This document shows, piece after piece, positions 36,741 to 48,830 of a DNA stretch of 64,000 bases. Source of the DNA: Macquaria australasica (taxonomy: Eukaryota; Chordata; Actinopteri; Centrarchiformes; Percichthyidae). The position numbers were made by a program, and so were the translations under genes. Where the stretch lies: assembly GCA_005408345.1 (NCBI GenBank), contig SEMN01000176.1, forward strand, positions 2,501-66,500. Direction: 5' to 3'. Below the pieces are notes generated by a model. It made no database searches, was not told the DNA's origin, and worked only from the letters and a program-made list of their open reading frames with translations. Position 1 is the stretch's first letter. Each line of letters begins with the position of its first letter.

Positions 36741-39589
36741 GGCCAACACGTTTGCTGTAACAACTTTATAAAGTGATAGTACATGTATATCAGCTTTAAA
36801 GTGATGTAAGGGAAAGAATGTTATCACTCATACCATAACAAATGAAAAGCTGAATTTATAAGAAATAAAACACACCCTTGCTCAATTCAGCACACTCATG
36901 CTAATGTTAGCTAATATGAACAAAATTAAATAGATATTACTGTATAACCAAAGTCAGTTTACTGACTTGACAACTCTACTGTACCTGTGCTACTGTTACA
37001 CTACGTTTTACCATGTTTGACACTTGTGGCCACAGTTCAGTTAAGGTTATGTAGGCTACCTGTCCAATGGCACACTTCTGATACATTTTTTGAACATACA
37101 TTTTCATTTATAATTTCTTTCCTGTTTATGTGTGACAAACTCACAAATATAAAATCATGTCCGGTGTGCTGTCTCATCTCTCATGACTCGTCACACAGCC
37201 TTCAGTCATGCAGACGGCAGGAACAGGTGGTCCTGGTGACACAATTTAGGCCACAAAAAACAAAATACTGACATCATCAGAAGGGTGATTATACTATACA
37301 GTAGGTTGTAAAAACCAAACCAAGACTACAGTGTTATGTACAACACGCAGACGAGCCATTTTTGAAGGTCTGTGCATTTACCATGATAATGTGCATTTCA
37401 CACAGCTATTATTAATCCTGTGTGCCTCTTGGAAGCAGTCTCCTCTTCATCAGAAGAGGATGGAGAAACTCTGCTTTCCCTGAACACGACTCACAGCTAA
37501 CAAAAGCACACACCACTTTAAAAAGAATGAGAGATTCTCTCGTCCTGGGAGCAATGATCAATGAAACACATTACTGCTCCACTCGCATGAGGACCCACTT
37601 GCCACAAACGTGCAGCCCATTATTAGAGGATGTACCTCTACTACAGTTGTTAAGAACAATAACAATTCTGCATCACCTCTACATCACCACAATCCAGAGT
37701 TAATCTCCGTCTAACCATCAACACAAGATGGATTGAGGTCTCCAAATTGTCGTTTAGTGGCATATTAACAAGGTGATCAGCAGCAGCGAGAGAACTGATC
37801 AATAAGCTCCCCCTCTCTCTGTGTCCCACAAGGATATGGCAGCTGTGACCTGTAGCTTTCCTCATAAGCACACTGTTTATAGATGTATTGGTGGGATGTC
37901 CATAAGTCTTCCACTGGGCTAATGGTTTTCTCTGTGCCTCCTATTGGACTGAGTGCATGAGGAGAGGCGAGGGGAGATAATTAAGACGGTTTCCGCATTG
38001 CGTTATTCACTCTGCAGCTTCCCGCACACACTGGTCATCAGTTAAACTCAAATTGGATTCAACTGATTTGGCAGCTGTGAGGGGTCCTCCAAGGGAATAA
38101 TGTAGTGGGTGGGGTGGTGTTGGTTAATGAGTTGGAAGTGTGGAGGGGAAGTACTGATGCTCTATAACCACCAACGGCAGGAAAGGATCAGCTTATTTTA
38201 ACTGAAACAGATGAGGTAACTTTTTCTTTTCCAAAATTCAAAACTGAAATTAGATGGTGTGAAAATGATTCACCTCTATTTGCATTTTGCATTTGAATTT
38301 GGTTTAATGACAGTGTGTGCCAATCACTCCTACTCTCAGTTTGCATGCTTTGTGACCAAACCACATTTCCTTACTGCTCGAAACCACACATTGTTATGCT
38401 CACATGATTGGGGTTGTTGTTATCCTCACATGATATATTTTTCCACCTGATACAGAGACTTCAACCAATGAGCATTATCTCTTTCATTCAGTCCAGACAT
38501 GGGAAATTCTTCTGTTATTGTGAAACTGTTACATCTCACGAAAAGATAAGTCCTTTACACCAAACATGAGAGTTGAACTACTATATTCTTTTAGGAATTA
38601 TAATATTAATCTCATCATTGCTACAGTATCTATTAAAAAGTAGCTAAAAAAAATACAGTTATTACAATCTTACAATTATTACAAGTGGCCTTTACACAAT
38701 AGACCTCTATTGGGCACTAAGTGTGAGTTCCTTCCTTTATGTCACACTTTCATCTACACCCAGTTAATTACTGGATCCATTGTCCAAGTTGGAAAATAAA
38801 GGGTCGTTACACAATATGCAAGGCATGCTGTATACCTCAGTACACAGTACTGCACTTTGCCTGTTGTCAGTGAGTGGTGAGGGCAGTTTCGCAAACTCTA
38901 CTAGACAGGGGTTGCCTCTAGTCACGTGGGTGCGTCACTGCTGGAAATTCCCTTGCCAATTCAACATGTTTGCATCCTGGTTTCTGTTGCTCTTTGCAAC
39001 TTCCTTGCAAAGAAAAGAAATCATGATACTACCCTTCTTGTAGTTTCACACAGTTACTGTGCCTCACTGTCTCTACCTCAACTAGAATTACTGCCCTGCG
39101 GTTGTATGCAAACCAATCAAGTTGCAGTTTACATCCATGTAGTGAATACTTGGAGGGAATTCAATAAGTGTGTTTTTTGGCTAAATGGAAGTTATCACTA
39201 TATTGATGATACATGTATGATTCCAGTGAATATACATGTTGAACTGATTAATGAAGGATTATCATAGATGTATTGGCTAAACAGGTACACATGTACTTGA
39301 TTACTACGTAAAGATGGATTCTTATAAAGTATAGCTACACAAAATGTGGTGCTTTTGTTTTCTTCTGGCTTTTTCAGATGCGAAGCCTCTCTATGAGGTA
39401 GGTGAAACTCACAGAATCACCATTAGCTAGACGCGTTCCAATATGCTGTTTGCAGTCATGTGATTCTGATGACGCTTGAAACTCAGAAAGCGGCAGGAAG
39501 TGAAAGACAGAATGGACGAGACGGAGGAAAGCCCGTACTGTGCTAGTTATTGTATACTCACTGTGTGGGTGAAATCTGGAATCGCTCAA

Positions 39590-39810
39590 TTCATTCTTAC
39601 ATTATGTCTAAAAACCTATTTTGAGGTCACAGTGTCACCAATTCATTGTCCAACCAACTGTGAAATACGGTCATCAATTCTTGAGTTATGGCCAAAAACT
39701 TGTCTCTCAAGGCATTACTGAGATATCGCGTTCATGAGAATTGGATGGATGGACGGACAACCCGAAAACATAATGCCTCCGGCTGCAGCTATCGCCGTCG
39801 AAGATGCACA
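39590..39810 (+). repeat. Dispersed teleost repeat ending '...aatgcctccggc'
   Basis: It contains TGAGGTCACAGTGTCACC, CTCAAGGCATTACTGAGATA, TCGCGTTCATGAGAATTGG, the short ATGGATGGACGGAC run and ACAACCCGAAAACATAATGC-CTCCGGC. I know this as a very frequent fish element, from memory. Confidence 0.65.
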
Positions 39811-41193
39811 GTGACCCTTCTGGCAGTCAAAGCTAGTGCTGCTATTACAGAAATAATATGTGGATGATGTTACTTTTGCGAGTGGCATCTGTAACTGTTT
39901 GGCCCATTTGGCACATCAGCTGCCTGACTGACTCATGGTCGACCTGTCATTATGGGTGGGTAGTGAAAAGTGTTGTCATGGCCTCTCAGTGTCTTAGCAC
40001 ATAACAAAAATGTTAGATTACCCAAGCTTAAAAAGTGTGTTGCATCATTACAAAGGCTACACAGAAATCCTTCACTCGTACTCGTCCTCCGCTGTGCAGT
40101 TTGGTGTTTTCAGGGTGATAAGAGAAAACCTCAAAGCTAATCATTAGCTAAGTGTTTGAGCTGCAGCTCACTGATACATAATGCAGTGACAGTTAGTGGA
40201 GTGGACAGCAGGGGTTCATAGGCTGAATCCAGGCAGGAGAGCTAGATACAGAGAGAGATGGAGAACAACACAAAGAAACAGAAAAAGACAGACCAAAGGA
40301 GAAACTACAATTATGCCGGTCAGAGATGGTGGTGTAAACCTGTTTGGCAGCTGCAACATGTTCAGCAGGTACTGCGTGAGTTTTGACAAGACAAGAATGC
40401 CGCTTTTAATCTCAGTAACTACCAAACATCTGGCAGGTCTAGAGGGGAGAATTTCAAACTAGATTCCCAAACATAATAGAGGACAGAGAGAGAAAGAGAG
40501 CAAAAGGGTGACATGCAGGGAGAAAATGAAAGAGAACAAGTGAAGTTTGAAAGAGAATAGGAGAGCAGAGGAGGCATGCCGAGACGGAAAACTCAAAGAG
40601 AAGCTGAAAGCTTGGTAAAGTATCTCAATAATGTCTAGTTTCTTGATGTGTCTGTGTGAAACAAAAGCAGTCCTCAGTTGAATCCAGTCTGGGCTCTAAT
40701 ATAACACGATACAGCCACACTCGATAAAAAGCACAGACAGCGGAGAAAAGACCCTCTTTGGATGAAGTTCAACAACAAAGATGGCTGATGATGGTGAGGA
40801 ATATACACACTGAAGGAACTGAAGTATGAGAGAGACTAAGAAAGCTGAGAGTTTGAAAGTGATGTGAGGACACTAAAATGTAAAAAGAAATATTTGATAT
40901 GACTGCAAGACAGAGCTTCAAAAACCCAAAGCTCGTACAAATGAGTGGATGTGTGTTGGTTGTGCTGTTGTCAGAACCAGTTTGGCTAGTTCTTTATGTT
41001 GGCACTGAACCACATGTTGCCATCACAGCCATCACGTTTCTGGTTCCCACTCGCTGACCAGCACGAGCCACATGATCTTTCATTTGTAGCAACTATCTAT
41101 AAGGGCAAATGCGAGGTAAAAAAAAAATAACCCAGAGGAGACAACACTAAAGCTGAAAACTAAAGATATCTTGGTATATATGGGAAAGGATAA

Positions 41194-41221
<28 letters not shown>
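41194..41221. repeat. (AC)n microsatellite, 28 nt
   Basis: An uninterrupted AC run of 28 nt beginning after TAA and ending at CTGCTGCTAGC. Confidence 0.97.
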
Positions 41222-41224
<3 letters not shown>

Positions 41225-42317
41225 TGCTAGCTGTCAAGTCTCACTTTCCCTCAAGCTCTTTATCAGAGACTGGCTGTTAGCATGCCATGCTAACGCTAAC
41301 ACAATCTTTTCACAGTCGATCAACTACAATAACAAAAACAGTCATTAGCTCACACTTGAAACACAACTCGGTAGGAAAATATAGTAAATAACTTTGTCTT
41401 AGCAAAGAGTCTTTTGATCTCTGCAGTTCACTCCCACACACATGACAGGCTTGTTTGTCGTATCTGTCAAATATATGAATGACCTTGTTACTCTCAACAT
41501 GAGAAGCCTGCTATTGTCTAACTGCATTGTATTTTTTTTTGTAGTGTTGATACTGTTTTGTTGAATTAGGATAAATGAATAAATTAAGTGCTAAACAAAA
41601 TAGAAACACAACACAAGTAGAGCTGCTAATGTATCTGTTTACAGCGCAGCCAAACCAACCGTGGGCTGTGAGGATTCATCTCATTACATGGGTTTAATAA
41701 ATAAGACAGTTAACAATGTCGCTCGACACACATTAATACTGAACTCATGATCAAATGTATTGTCTTCTGCATCGCTTCTGCTACATGCATGCATTGTTTC
41801 CAGTGAATCCATTGTGCGTTGTGGGTATGCAATGTGAATCCCATGCAGGAAAGGCAGACTCCCCACCAACAGTAATTACTGTACAGAGAGGTAATAACAG
41901 AATGCAAACAAACTGCATGGCTACTGCAGAAAAATAAATAAAAATAAATCGTATCAAAAATAGGGTTTGTTAGAATAAAAATCTTAAGCACTCCAAACAG
42001 ATAATGTATTGATAAATTGATATACTGGCTGTTTGCAATCAGTACTATTATGAACAGATATTGTTTTGGGGTCATATGCCTGACAATATTACCATGTAAT
42101 GCTGTGATTTGCACCAATAATAACTCTCCGAAAAGGTCAAAACACGTATACAGTAAAAGTACAATTATAGAGCTTCTGCTGTGATGTAGTCTCATCACAG
42201 AGGCTGCTGGACAGTATGTTGGATAACCCGCAGCTACTGTGAGAGCTCTCAGCTCCGAGCCAATAAGAGGCAGAAAGGCTTCACATCATCTTTTCTTCAC
42301 CCTAGTGCAAACACAAT

Positions 42318-42340
42318 ACACACACACACACACACACACA
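42318..42340. repeat. (AC)n microsatellite, 23 nt
   Basis: An AC run of 23 nt between CACAAT and GGCAAAAG. Confidence 0.95.
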
Positions 42341-43161
42341 GGCAAAAGACAAATCCATAGGCAAAGATTGGTACCAACATGAAGAGGTAAAGTAAGGACG
42401 AACACATGAGAGCCTTGATTGAAAGAAATATCACTTTGATGTGGAGTGGAAAACGATGATGAAAAATGGTCACAGAGTGAGAGAGACGTAGTGTTGGTTG
42501 AGAAAGTGAGAGGGCAGCAGCCAAGACGGCGTTTGCCTTTCTCTCTGTGTTTTCTGGCCACCAGGGTTAATGTAAGAGTACAGAAGCAAACAGAGGAATG
42601 GATTTGTGACGGCAGGCTGGCACAGCTAAACTCTCTAGGCAGCTCAACTGTTAAGAACACCGCTCCAATACCAATGGCAGCACACGGGAAATGTGACAAA
42701 ATGGATTTTAGATTTGCTCTAAGGTCTAATGTTTACCAACTCTACCCATCCGAAACTAACTTATTGCAAGATTTCTCGATGCAGGGACAAAGCAGGTAAA
42801 TAGCTGCTGTGTAATTGACTGCTTTGTCAACAGTTTATGTAAGGTGTGTTGGCGAATGCTGCTCTGCGGTGTGATGCTGCAAAGCTGTGAATCCTCAGGC
42901 TGGAAGAAAAAAGAAACAGCTTTTCTCACCCTCCCACTCCTCCTCCTGCACTCCTACCACCATTTTGCTGCTAACCTTCCAGGTCAACCGAGCCCAAGCC
43001 TACATTCTTTTAGCTGCTCTCTCCTGGGACGTCTCTTCCTCCACCTCCTCTTACCTACTGTTTTACTTCTGTACTATCTTACCAAACAGCCACACATTGG
43101 TATTTTTTCACTTTTACCTCCTCATCTTAAGATGTTTTTTTGGTGGCTATGTAGGATTCCA

Positions 43162-44171
43162 CTAGCCTGGGAAGCAGATGAATCTGCAAGCACAGGTTTA
43201 ATTTGCTCTAGCAGATGCGTCTGGTCCCCCTCTCATTCAGACAGATTTCCGGCCAACCTGACCCCAGGTCATGCCAATCACAACCGCTGATCTAACATAG
43301 GGCGGGTTTGATACGATCACTGTACAGAGGAACACCATTGAGGCATTCTCATAAACAACCAAGATGGCTGCTGCTGATGTAGAATGTTCTAAATCCGTTA
43401 CATGGATGTATTTTAAGAACTGGATACAGCGCCGCCGCTCAGCCTTGCTTCCAATTTTTCCCTGTGGCCTCTCGCGGTATTGAAGAAAAAAATTCCCCTG
43501 CGGCCCTAAAAGCATTTTCCCCATAGGCCACCTATAAGTAAAAGAGACGTCAGTAAAACTGTTGACAGGACGCCTCGAACTGCAAACAAGGTCGATTATG
43601 ACTCTTTCTATAATGAATTTTTGATCCATTGAGGTATAATAATTGTAAAACTTTCCTCAAGCCGAGAAAAGCGATTTAAAAATCTGTGACATCATCACAA
43701 TGTAAAGTCTATGGGCAGAGCAGGAACTCGTGGGCGGGGCCAGCGGAGGGAAACACTACTGCACATATTCAGTGAGCCGCATAACCAGGAAGCTAGAACC
43801 TTTTTTGGCAAGCAATTCTCATTGGACTGAATAGGTGCCATATTTGGGTCCGTTATCCAGTTCTTATAATACATCCATGATCCGCTATAGCGTCAGTATT
43901 AAACAAACTGGACAGTATATTTTCTCTAAAAGAAGAACAAACAACTGCACTTAAAGCTTTTGTTGATAAGAAAGATGTATTTGCCATACTTCTGACAGGA
44001 TTCGCTCAGCACTACGTCACACGTTTCGTTGCTCTGATTGGTTGAAGGTCTATCCAATTGCGTTTGCATTTTGATCTGCTCCCGTTGATAACGCCCCTTG
44101 GAAATCTAAAATGAACTAAGAGGTTCCAGACTCATTCACATTTGCAAATTGGTCTGGCCATGTCAGACTAG
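43162..44171. mobile_element. hAT-like nonautonomous element, about 1 kb, with nested MITE
   Basis: The left end CTAGCCTGGGAAGCAG and the reversed right end CTAGTCTGACATGGCCAG share an imperfect terminal repeat. Flanks GATTCCA and GGTTCCA resemble a 7-8 bp target duplication with one mismatch. The subterminal phrases CAGATGCGTCTGGTCCCC and CAAATTGGTCTGGCC are also mutually inverted. A second inverted-repeat element sits inside (43399-43883). The 130-codon minus-strand frame in this region is a shadow. Confidence 0.5.
43399..43883. mobile_element. MITE nested in the 43162-44171 element
   Basis: CATGGATGTATTTTAAGAAC and GGATA at the left pair with the reversed right end CATGGATGTATTATAAGAAC and GGATA (one mismatch over about 25 bp). 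The interior contains CCCTGTGGCCTCTCGCGG. The inverted ends make it independent of the outer element. Confidence 0.7.
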
Positions 44172-44329
44172 GGTTCCACAGTTCCCAGCAAGATGTCAAC
44201 AAGATGATGTCCACTTTGATACTGAGGCAACTCACCAGCTACTATTGTACTAAAGTTGTCCTGTGTACCTTTCAGCTTTTCTCTCCATCTGGCCTGAAAG
44301 AATCCTCCATCCTCCTTAACCTGTCCTTC

Positions 44330-44600
44330 AGAGGCCATGTTCAGACAGACACACAGCTGATAATCTGTTTTTTTCACATATCTAATACCAAAACAGACAT
44401 TTTGTTACAAAGTCTCAAAAGGAAAAAAAAAGAGACATGATCAAATCCAATATTTTTGGACTGGATTTAAAACATATCCGCAGGTGGTTTGAAATGCAAT
44501 TCAAATCCAATATCTGCAAATGCAACTCAGCCCAACCGCTCGGATCAGATTTCAAGTGTTTGCTTATTTTTTCCCATCACTCCCCACAGGACACATATTT
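44330..44600. repeat. Probable interspersed repeat fragment
   Basis: The phrases CCATGTTCAGACAGACACAC, CAATTCAAATCCAATATCTG-CAAATGCAACTCAGCC and GGATCAGATTTCAAGTGTTT are familiar from fish nonautonomous elements, from memory. No terminal repeats were resolved. Confidence 0.4.
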
Positions 44601-45621
44601 GACATAACAAGAAGAGCAGAGAAATGGAGGAGAGGCAAAATGTAAATGCAGGACCAGCTAACATGGTTCACACCACAATGCAATGTCGTCAACTTCAGCT
44701 CTTACAGCTAGGAGCTGAGGAGAACTGCCGCTGCTGGCAATTATACCAATGTATGTACACACCCACACACAAACTTATAAGAGCTGAATTTACAAGCAAC
44801 ACATGATGCATCTGTTTAAAAAAAACTTGTGAATCACTGTCAAGAGCATGTGAGTGTTTTGTTGGCACAGTGCATACAGTAGGTGTATTAGAGCTGACAC
44901 AAAGAGATATCTAAAATAAACCCATTCATCCTCTTGCACATTCAAATGATCACTAAATGTAAACACACAGTTACCATGACAGCTGCAGTAGCTGTCTTTT
45001 CATGCTCGCATACACCAAAATGTTTTGTCTGCTAATTCACACACTAAACAAGCTCTCACAGGAAGTTCAGAGTATAAGTTTTCACAGCTTTCCATAGGTT
45101 TGATTTTGCACAAGAATAGCGTTTGTCGCACATGAACACATCAAAGAGTAAAAACCGACGTCTTCAAAGTGACAAGCAAAGAAAACGCAATTAGAATGAA
45201 TAGATGCCACTATCCTGAAAGTGTGGGGGAGGTGTTCATCGCTCTAATGTTGAAGCAGTTTATAGAGAAACGATTGCTGGTTGAGAGCCAGGTGACTAAC
45301 ATCAGTAAGGTTGACAGAATTGACAAAAACTGGATACTGGGGACAGTCTGCCAAAATCTATAAAACAATTTCTTAAACATCTTTGAAAAAGCATGAGAAT
45401 GGTTTAATGGATGCCAAAATCGATCACTAACAATATGATCTGACCAAGGTCAAGTCTCGGAGTGCCTACGATTCATTGTATTTCATTTCTAAGCGCTTTG
45501 CTGGAAGCATTACTTGATTCAACTCTGTCATAAAGTACTGAGAATTAGTGTACATGGTCACCGTATCATTATAAGAACATGCAAGAAAAGGAGGGAGGCT
45601 GGTTCATGTGGACCCACTCAC

Positions 45622-45704
45622 CCTGGGTTGCCAGTTTTCATATTGCTTCTGCAGGTTGGCCCCGATGGTCTCCAGGGCTTTCTGTGGACTCATTGACAGA
45701 GGAT
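45622..45704 (-). CDS. rptor: Raptor, coding exon 3, residues 89-116
   Basis: This 83-nt exon completes the split Asp codon and encodes PLSMSPQKALETIGANLQKQ followed by YENWQPR, matching Raptor residues 89-116 (human has Gly at the second Ser of SMSP). It is part of the RNC domain, an amphipathic helix after the first strand. The acceptor reads TTCTTGCCAG before 45704 and the donor GTGAGT follows 45622. It ends in phase 0 and joins exon 4 cleanly to give NWQPR-ARYKQ. Intron 2 on its 5' side is about 2.7 kb; intron 3 on its 3' side is about 42.7 kb, the longest intron seen here. Confidence 0.96.
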
Positions 45705-48435
45705 CTGGCAAGAAAACATAAGAGTGTAAACTTACTGTCATAGCATAGCAAACCAACACACACTCAATCTGGAGCCGAAAAAAACAAGACACATTTCCAT
45801 TGCTGTCAATCATACCCGTAAAATGACGTAATCCAAATATTATCCTAACATTATTTAACATTCAGGCAAAAGATTCTTCCATGCCATGATTACAAAGGCA
45901 AGTTGTATTTTATGATTTCAGCATCAAAGGAAATTTTCTTGTTAAATCAAAAGTAGGGTTTGGAGAAAAAAAAGGCAGCAGCACCTCAGGTTGAAATATT
46001 GATGAGAGTAAATCAATATGGCATGAAGTATAGCAGAATATAGATTGGGCACTGATCAAATTGTGCTCAGCAGGCAGAGAAGAATATATTGGCAAGTTTC
46101 CAGGAGACACCGATATGCTTTATGCTGAAAATGAAACCACTGCCCTTATGATGAATGAGGCCTACTTCAAATGCATTATCACAACAAGACAACAAAAATA
46201 TGCATTTGATGAGTATAATTATAACTTCTGGTTTATTTAATTTAAAGAAAATATAAGCTATTTTAAGGAACTTCAAAATACAAAATAATGATTTTTTATT
46301 GAGGAATTTTCTAGAATCTGTATATATATTTTTCTCAAATTGGATATAGAGAAATTTCAAATAAAACACTTAGCCTACCATGGTAAAAAAAATATTGCAA
46401 CAGTATACCTGTGCCTGTGCCTACATATTGTGTGATCAGCGTACAGCACCACACACGATTTGATGAAATTTTTAAAGGTGCCAATAAATAAAGGAACTTT
46501 TCACACTCACCATGGCCACTGAAAAGCAGATGTGAGCCCCTCTATTAGTATATAGCTGTAGCATGTATTATTAATTAAACACCATGGTGCATTTTAGGAC
46601 ATCACCTCTTCCTTTACCCCTTAACATTCCCAAATACCATCTCAAAAAGTGGCAGGTCTGCACAATGTCAGTGTCCTCAGAAGCCGCTGAGAAAGTTTCA
46701 GAAACTTTAACTTTAATCTGCTCTCCTCACCCTTAAGAGTCATGCAGTCTCAGGGGAGCTAAACAATGGTTTTGAGGTTCCCATCCAATGGGGATGGTTC
46801 TTTTGTTTTTGTTCTGTGTCACGCCGTGTGGTTCTTGTAAGGGCAGACTGCTTCATCCTTAGTTGACAGAGACCTTGTGAATTGAGCTCCCATGGGAATG
46901 ACAGAGAATGTCCCTAAATGCTGCAAAGTAAAAGCTAAACTTTTACTGTCAAGTTAAAGTTGACAATAACTTACCACTACTTAACGCTTTGAGCCCTAGG
47001 CTTTTTGCTAATTTCTACACCTGTTATTGACAGGTTTTTGGCATAATCACTATATGTCCTAACTAAGCATGCCTTATATTGTTATTTTCAAAATAACTAT
47101 TCAGAAATGCCATCATCATGAATGGTGAGTGGTATTACACATACGTTTTTTTCCTGGTTCTCAACACACCAGAAATAGCTGTATATAAATAGATAGAGGA
47201 GGGTGTCCCAGGTTAATAAAAACTACAGTCTACAGCCAAGCTAGCGGTTGTGTGAGGCTAGTGGTCCTTTGAGCTAGCATCAACAATATGCTCACAACAA
47301 CAATGCTAACATGCAGGTATAGTGTTTACCATGTTTACCATCTTAGCATTAATATTTGCTAATTTGCACTAAATGCAGGTTTTTGGTCATGAAGCAAAGT
47401 ACTGAACAATTTAATTAAACAATTTGACCTGACGGTAGCACAAGAGGAAAAGTCAGGAGATCACCAAAGTTTTTACAATTGATCCTGAAGTGGACACGAA
47501 TGTCTCTACCAAATTTCATGGCAATCCATCAATAGTTTGAGACATTTCACTAAAAGCCAAAAATGTCAACCTGCTGGTGGCGCTAGATGAAAAGTCAGGG
47601 GATCACTAAGTCAGTAGGCTTCATTTTCTGGAGACCATGAATGTCTGTACAACATTCAATGGCAATCCATTTAATATACATTGAGATAATTCATTCTGGG
47701 CCGACCAAAGTGGTGAACCAACCACAAGACCAACATTGCCATCTCTAGAGCCATGCCGCAAAGTTGCTAAAAAATATATGGATAGAGCACAACAAGAATA
47801 GCTAATATTGATGGATTTTGTGACTCCTTCTTATTTCTATTTGGATAAACGTTCTAGTTTTGGAACAACAGTTCCCATAATGTTTTGGGTGATATAACAG
47901 GAATTATAACGTTGCCATTTAGTCAGCGAGTTAGCTGTGGGCAACACATTCAGCCCCCCTTTTTTAGCCTATATTTGTTGACAGTTTTGCAAATTGTTTG
48001 CTGGTTGCACTGTAACCATGAACGAACAGACAACAATCACTATTATTAGACAAGTAGTAAGAAAGAGCATCTTTTTATATTATTTCCCATGATGGACATC
48101 AGAGATGCCAAAATCACTGTAAAGTCGTGCTGACTCCAGGGGTGTGTGTATGATATCTGTATGTTCAGATTTGAGTTATTTGAGTTAAGACTCTGAGATG
48201 AAGGGGTGCTATTTTTGACCCCTATTGTGTACAGTGGGTTTGTGCATTTGCCCTATTAACGATTCTGTGAATCTTTCACAAATTTCACACTCATGTCTCA
48301 GAAAGGGCAGGCATCACAGTTCATAATCCTTTACTCAAACATACTGTATACATCATACTTAAGAAGAACCCACTTTATCATATCTCACACTTGTTTTGCA
48401 TTCATGTTGGTGTGTGTTTGTGTGGACTCACTCAC
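45705..48435 (-). other. Raptor intron 2 (about 2.7 kb)
   Basis: The donor GTGAGT and acceptor TTGCCAG are canonical. One family C repeat (47230-47775) lies inside. Bases 45705-47225 and 47780-48435 show nothing recognisable; they are AT-rich with only short random open frames. Confidence 0.92.
47230..47775 (+). repeat. Repeat family C, copy 1
   Basis: The order is TGCTAACATGCAGGTATAG, TTTACCATCTTAGCATTAAT, TTTGGTCATGAAGCAAAGTA, GGAGATCACCAAAG, CACGAATGTCTCTACCAAAT, GGCAATCCATCAATAGTTTG, then a second sub-unit with GGGGATCACTAAGTCAG, CATGAATGTCTGTAC and CAATCCATTTAATA, and the end ACATTGCCATCTCTAGAGCC. Two more copies (50600-50972, 52760-53165) lie in intron 1, all on the plus strand. I know this family from memory as frequent in fish. 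Confidence 0.75.
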
Positions 48436-48538
48436 CTATCCAACACTCCAGTCTGGCGCAAGGGGAGGTCTTAACCACATCAGGAGGGTCCACTCCCACG
48501 TTGAGACACAACACCAGCGCTACACTCACAGTCTTCAT
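48436..48538 (-). CDS. rptor: Raptor, coding exon 2, residues 55-88 plus first base of codon 89
   Basis: The translation begins MKTVSVALVLCLNVGV and ends CARLECWI, which matches vertebrate Raptor residues 55-88 nearly residue for residue; the fish protein has Ser where human has the second Thr of KTTPC. This opens the RNC domain, the Raptor N-terminal conserved caspase-like fold, with a hydrophobic beta strand (VSVALVLCLNV). The acceptor is CTTCTCCTCCAG before 48538 and the donor is GTGAGT after 48436. Length is 103 nt, so it ends with one base (G) of a split Asp codon, which exon 3 completes with AT. No frameshift or stop is present. Two overlapping open frames on the plus strand here are shadows. 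Confidence 0.96.
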
Positions 48539-48659
48539 CTGGAGGAGAAGACACCGAACACAACATTATCCTCACATCACTCATCAATGCTCCTTTCAAA
48601 ACAGACTAGTGGATTAATTCTTAATGCTTTTCAAAAACACATTAAATCTTTATTCATCC

Positions 48660-48830
48660 GCGAAACTGGACTGAGCACACATGCTTGTATTCAGGTCCGT
48701 CCTGGGAGTTTTCCAGTAAACCACATTCTGCTGCTGCTGCTGCTGGCCACTGAAGCTCCAGTGGAGTGGTGAAGGTTAAGTGTCTCGCCCAGGGGAAACT
48801 TAACAGTAGTTACTGAGAAAGGACTTATTA
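48660..48830 (+). repeat. Possible SINE-like fragment with (CTG)n
   Basis: It contains a CTGCTGCTGCTGCTGCTGGC run (48728-48747) and GTTAAGTGTCTCGCCCAGGG followed by CTTAACAGTAGTTACTGAG, a phrase resembling the 3' body of fish SINEs. It begins 122 nt upstream (in transcript sense) of the exon 2 acceptor. Confidence 0.4.

Noticed and set aside
41710..42198. 162-codon minus-strand open frame with hydrophobic stretches
   Set aside because: Hydrophobicity follows from AT-rich DNA; no family similarity and no conserved motif. It overlaps other random frames.
42844..43290. 148-codon plus-strand frame rich in Leu and Ser
   Set aside because: Pyrimidine-rich intron sequence read in frame; it runs into the hAT-like element at 43162 with no protein similarity.
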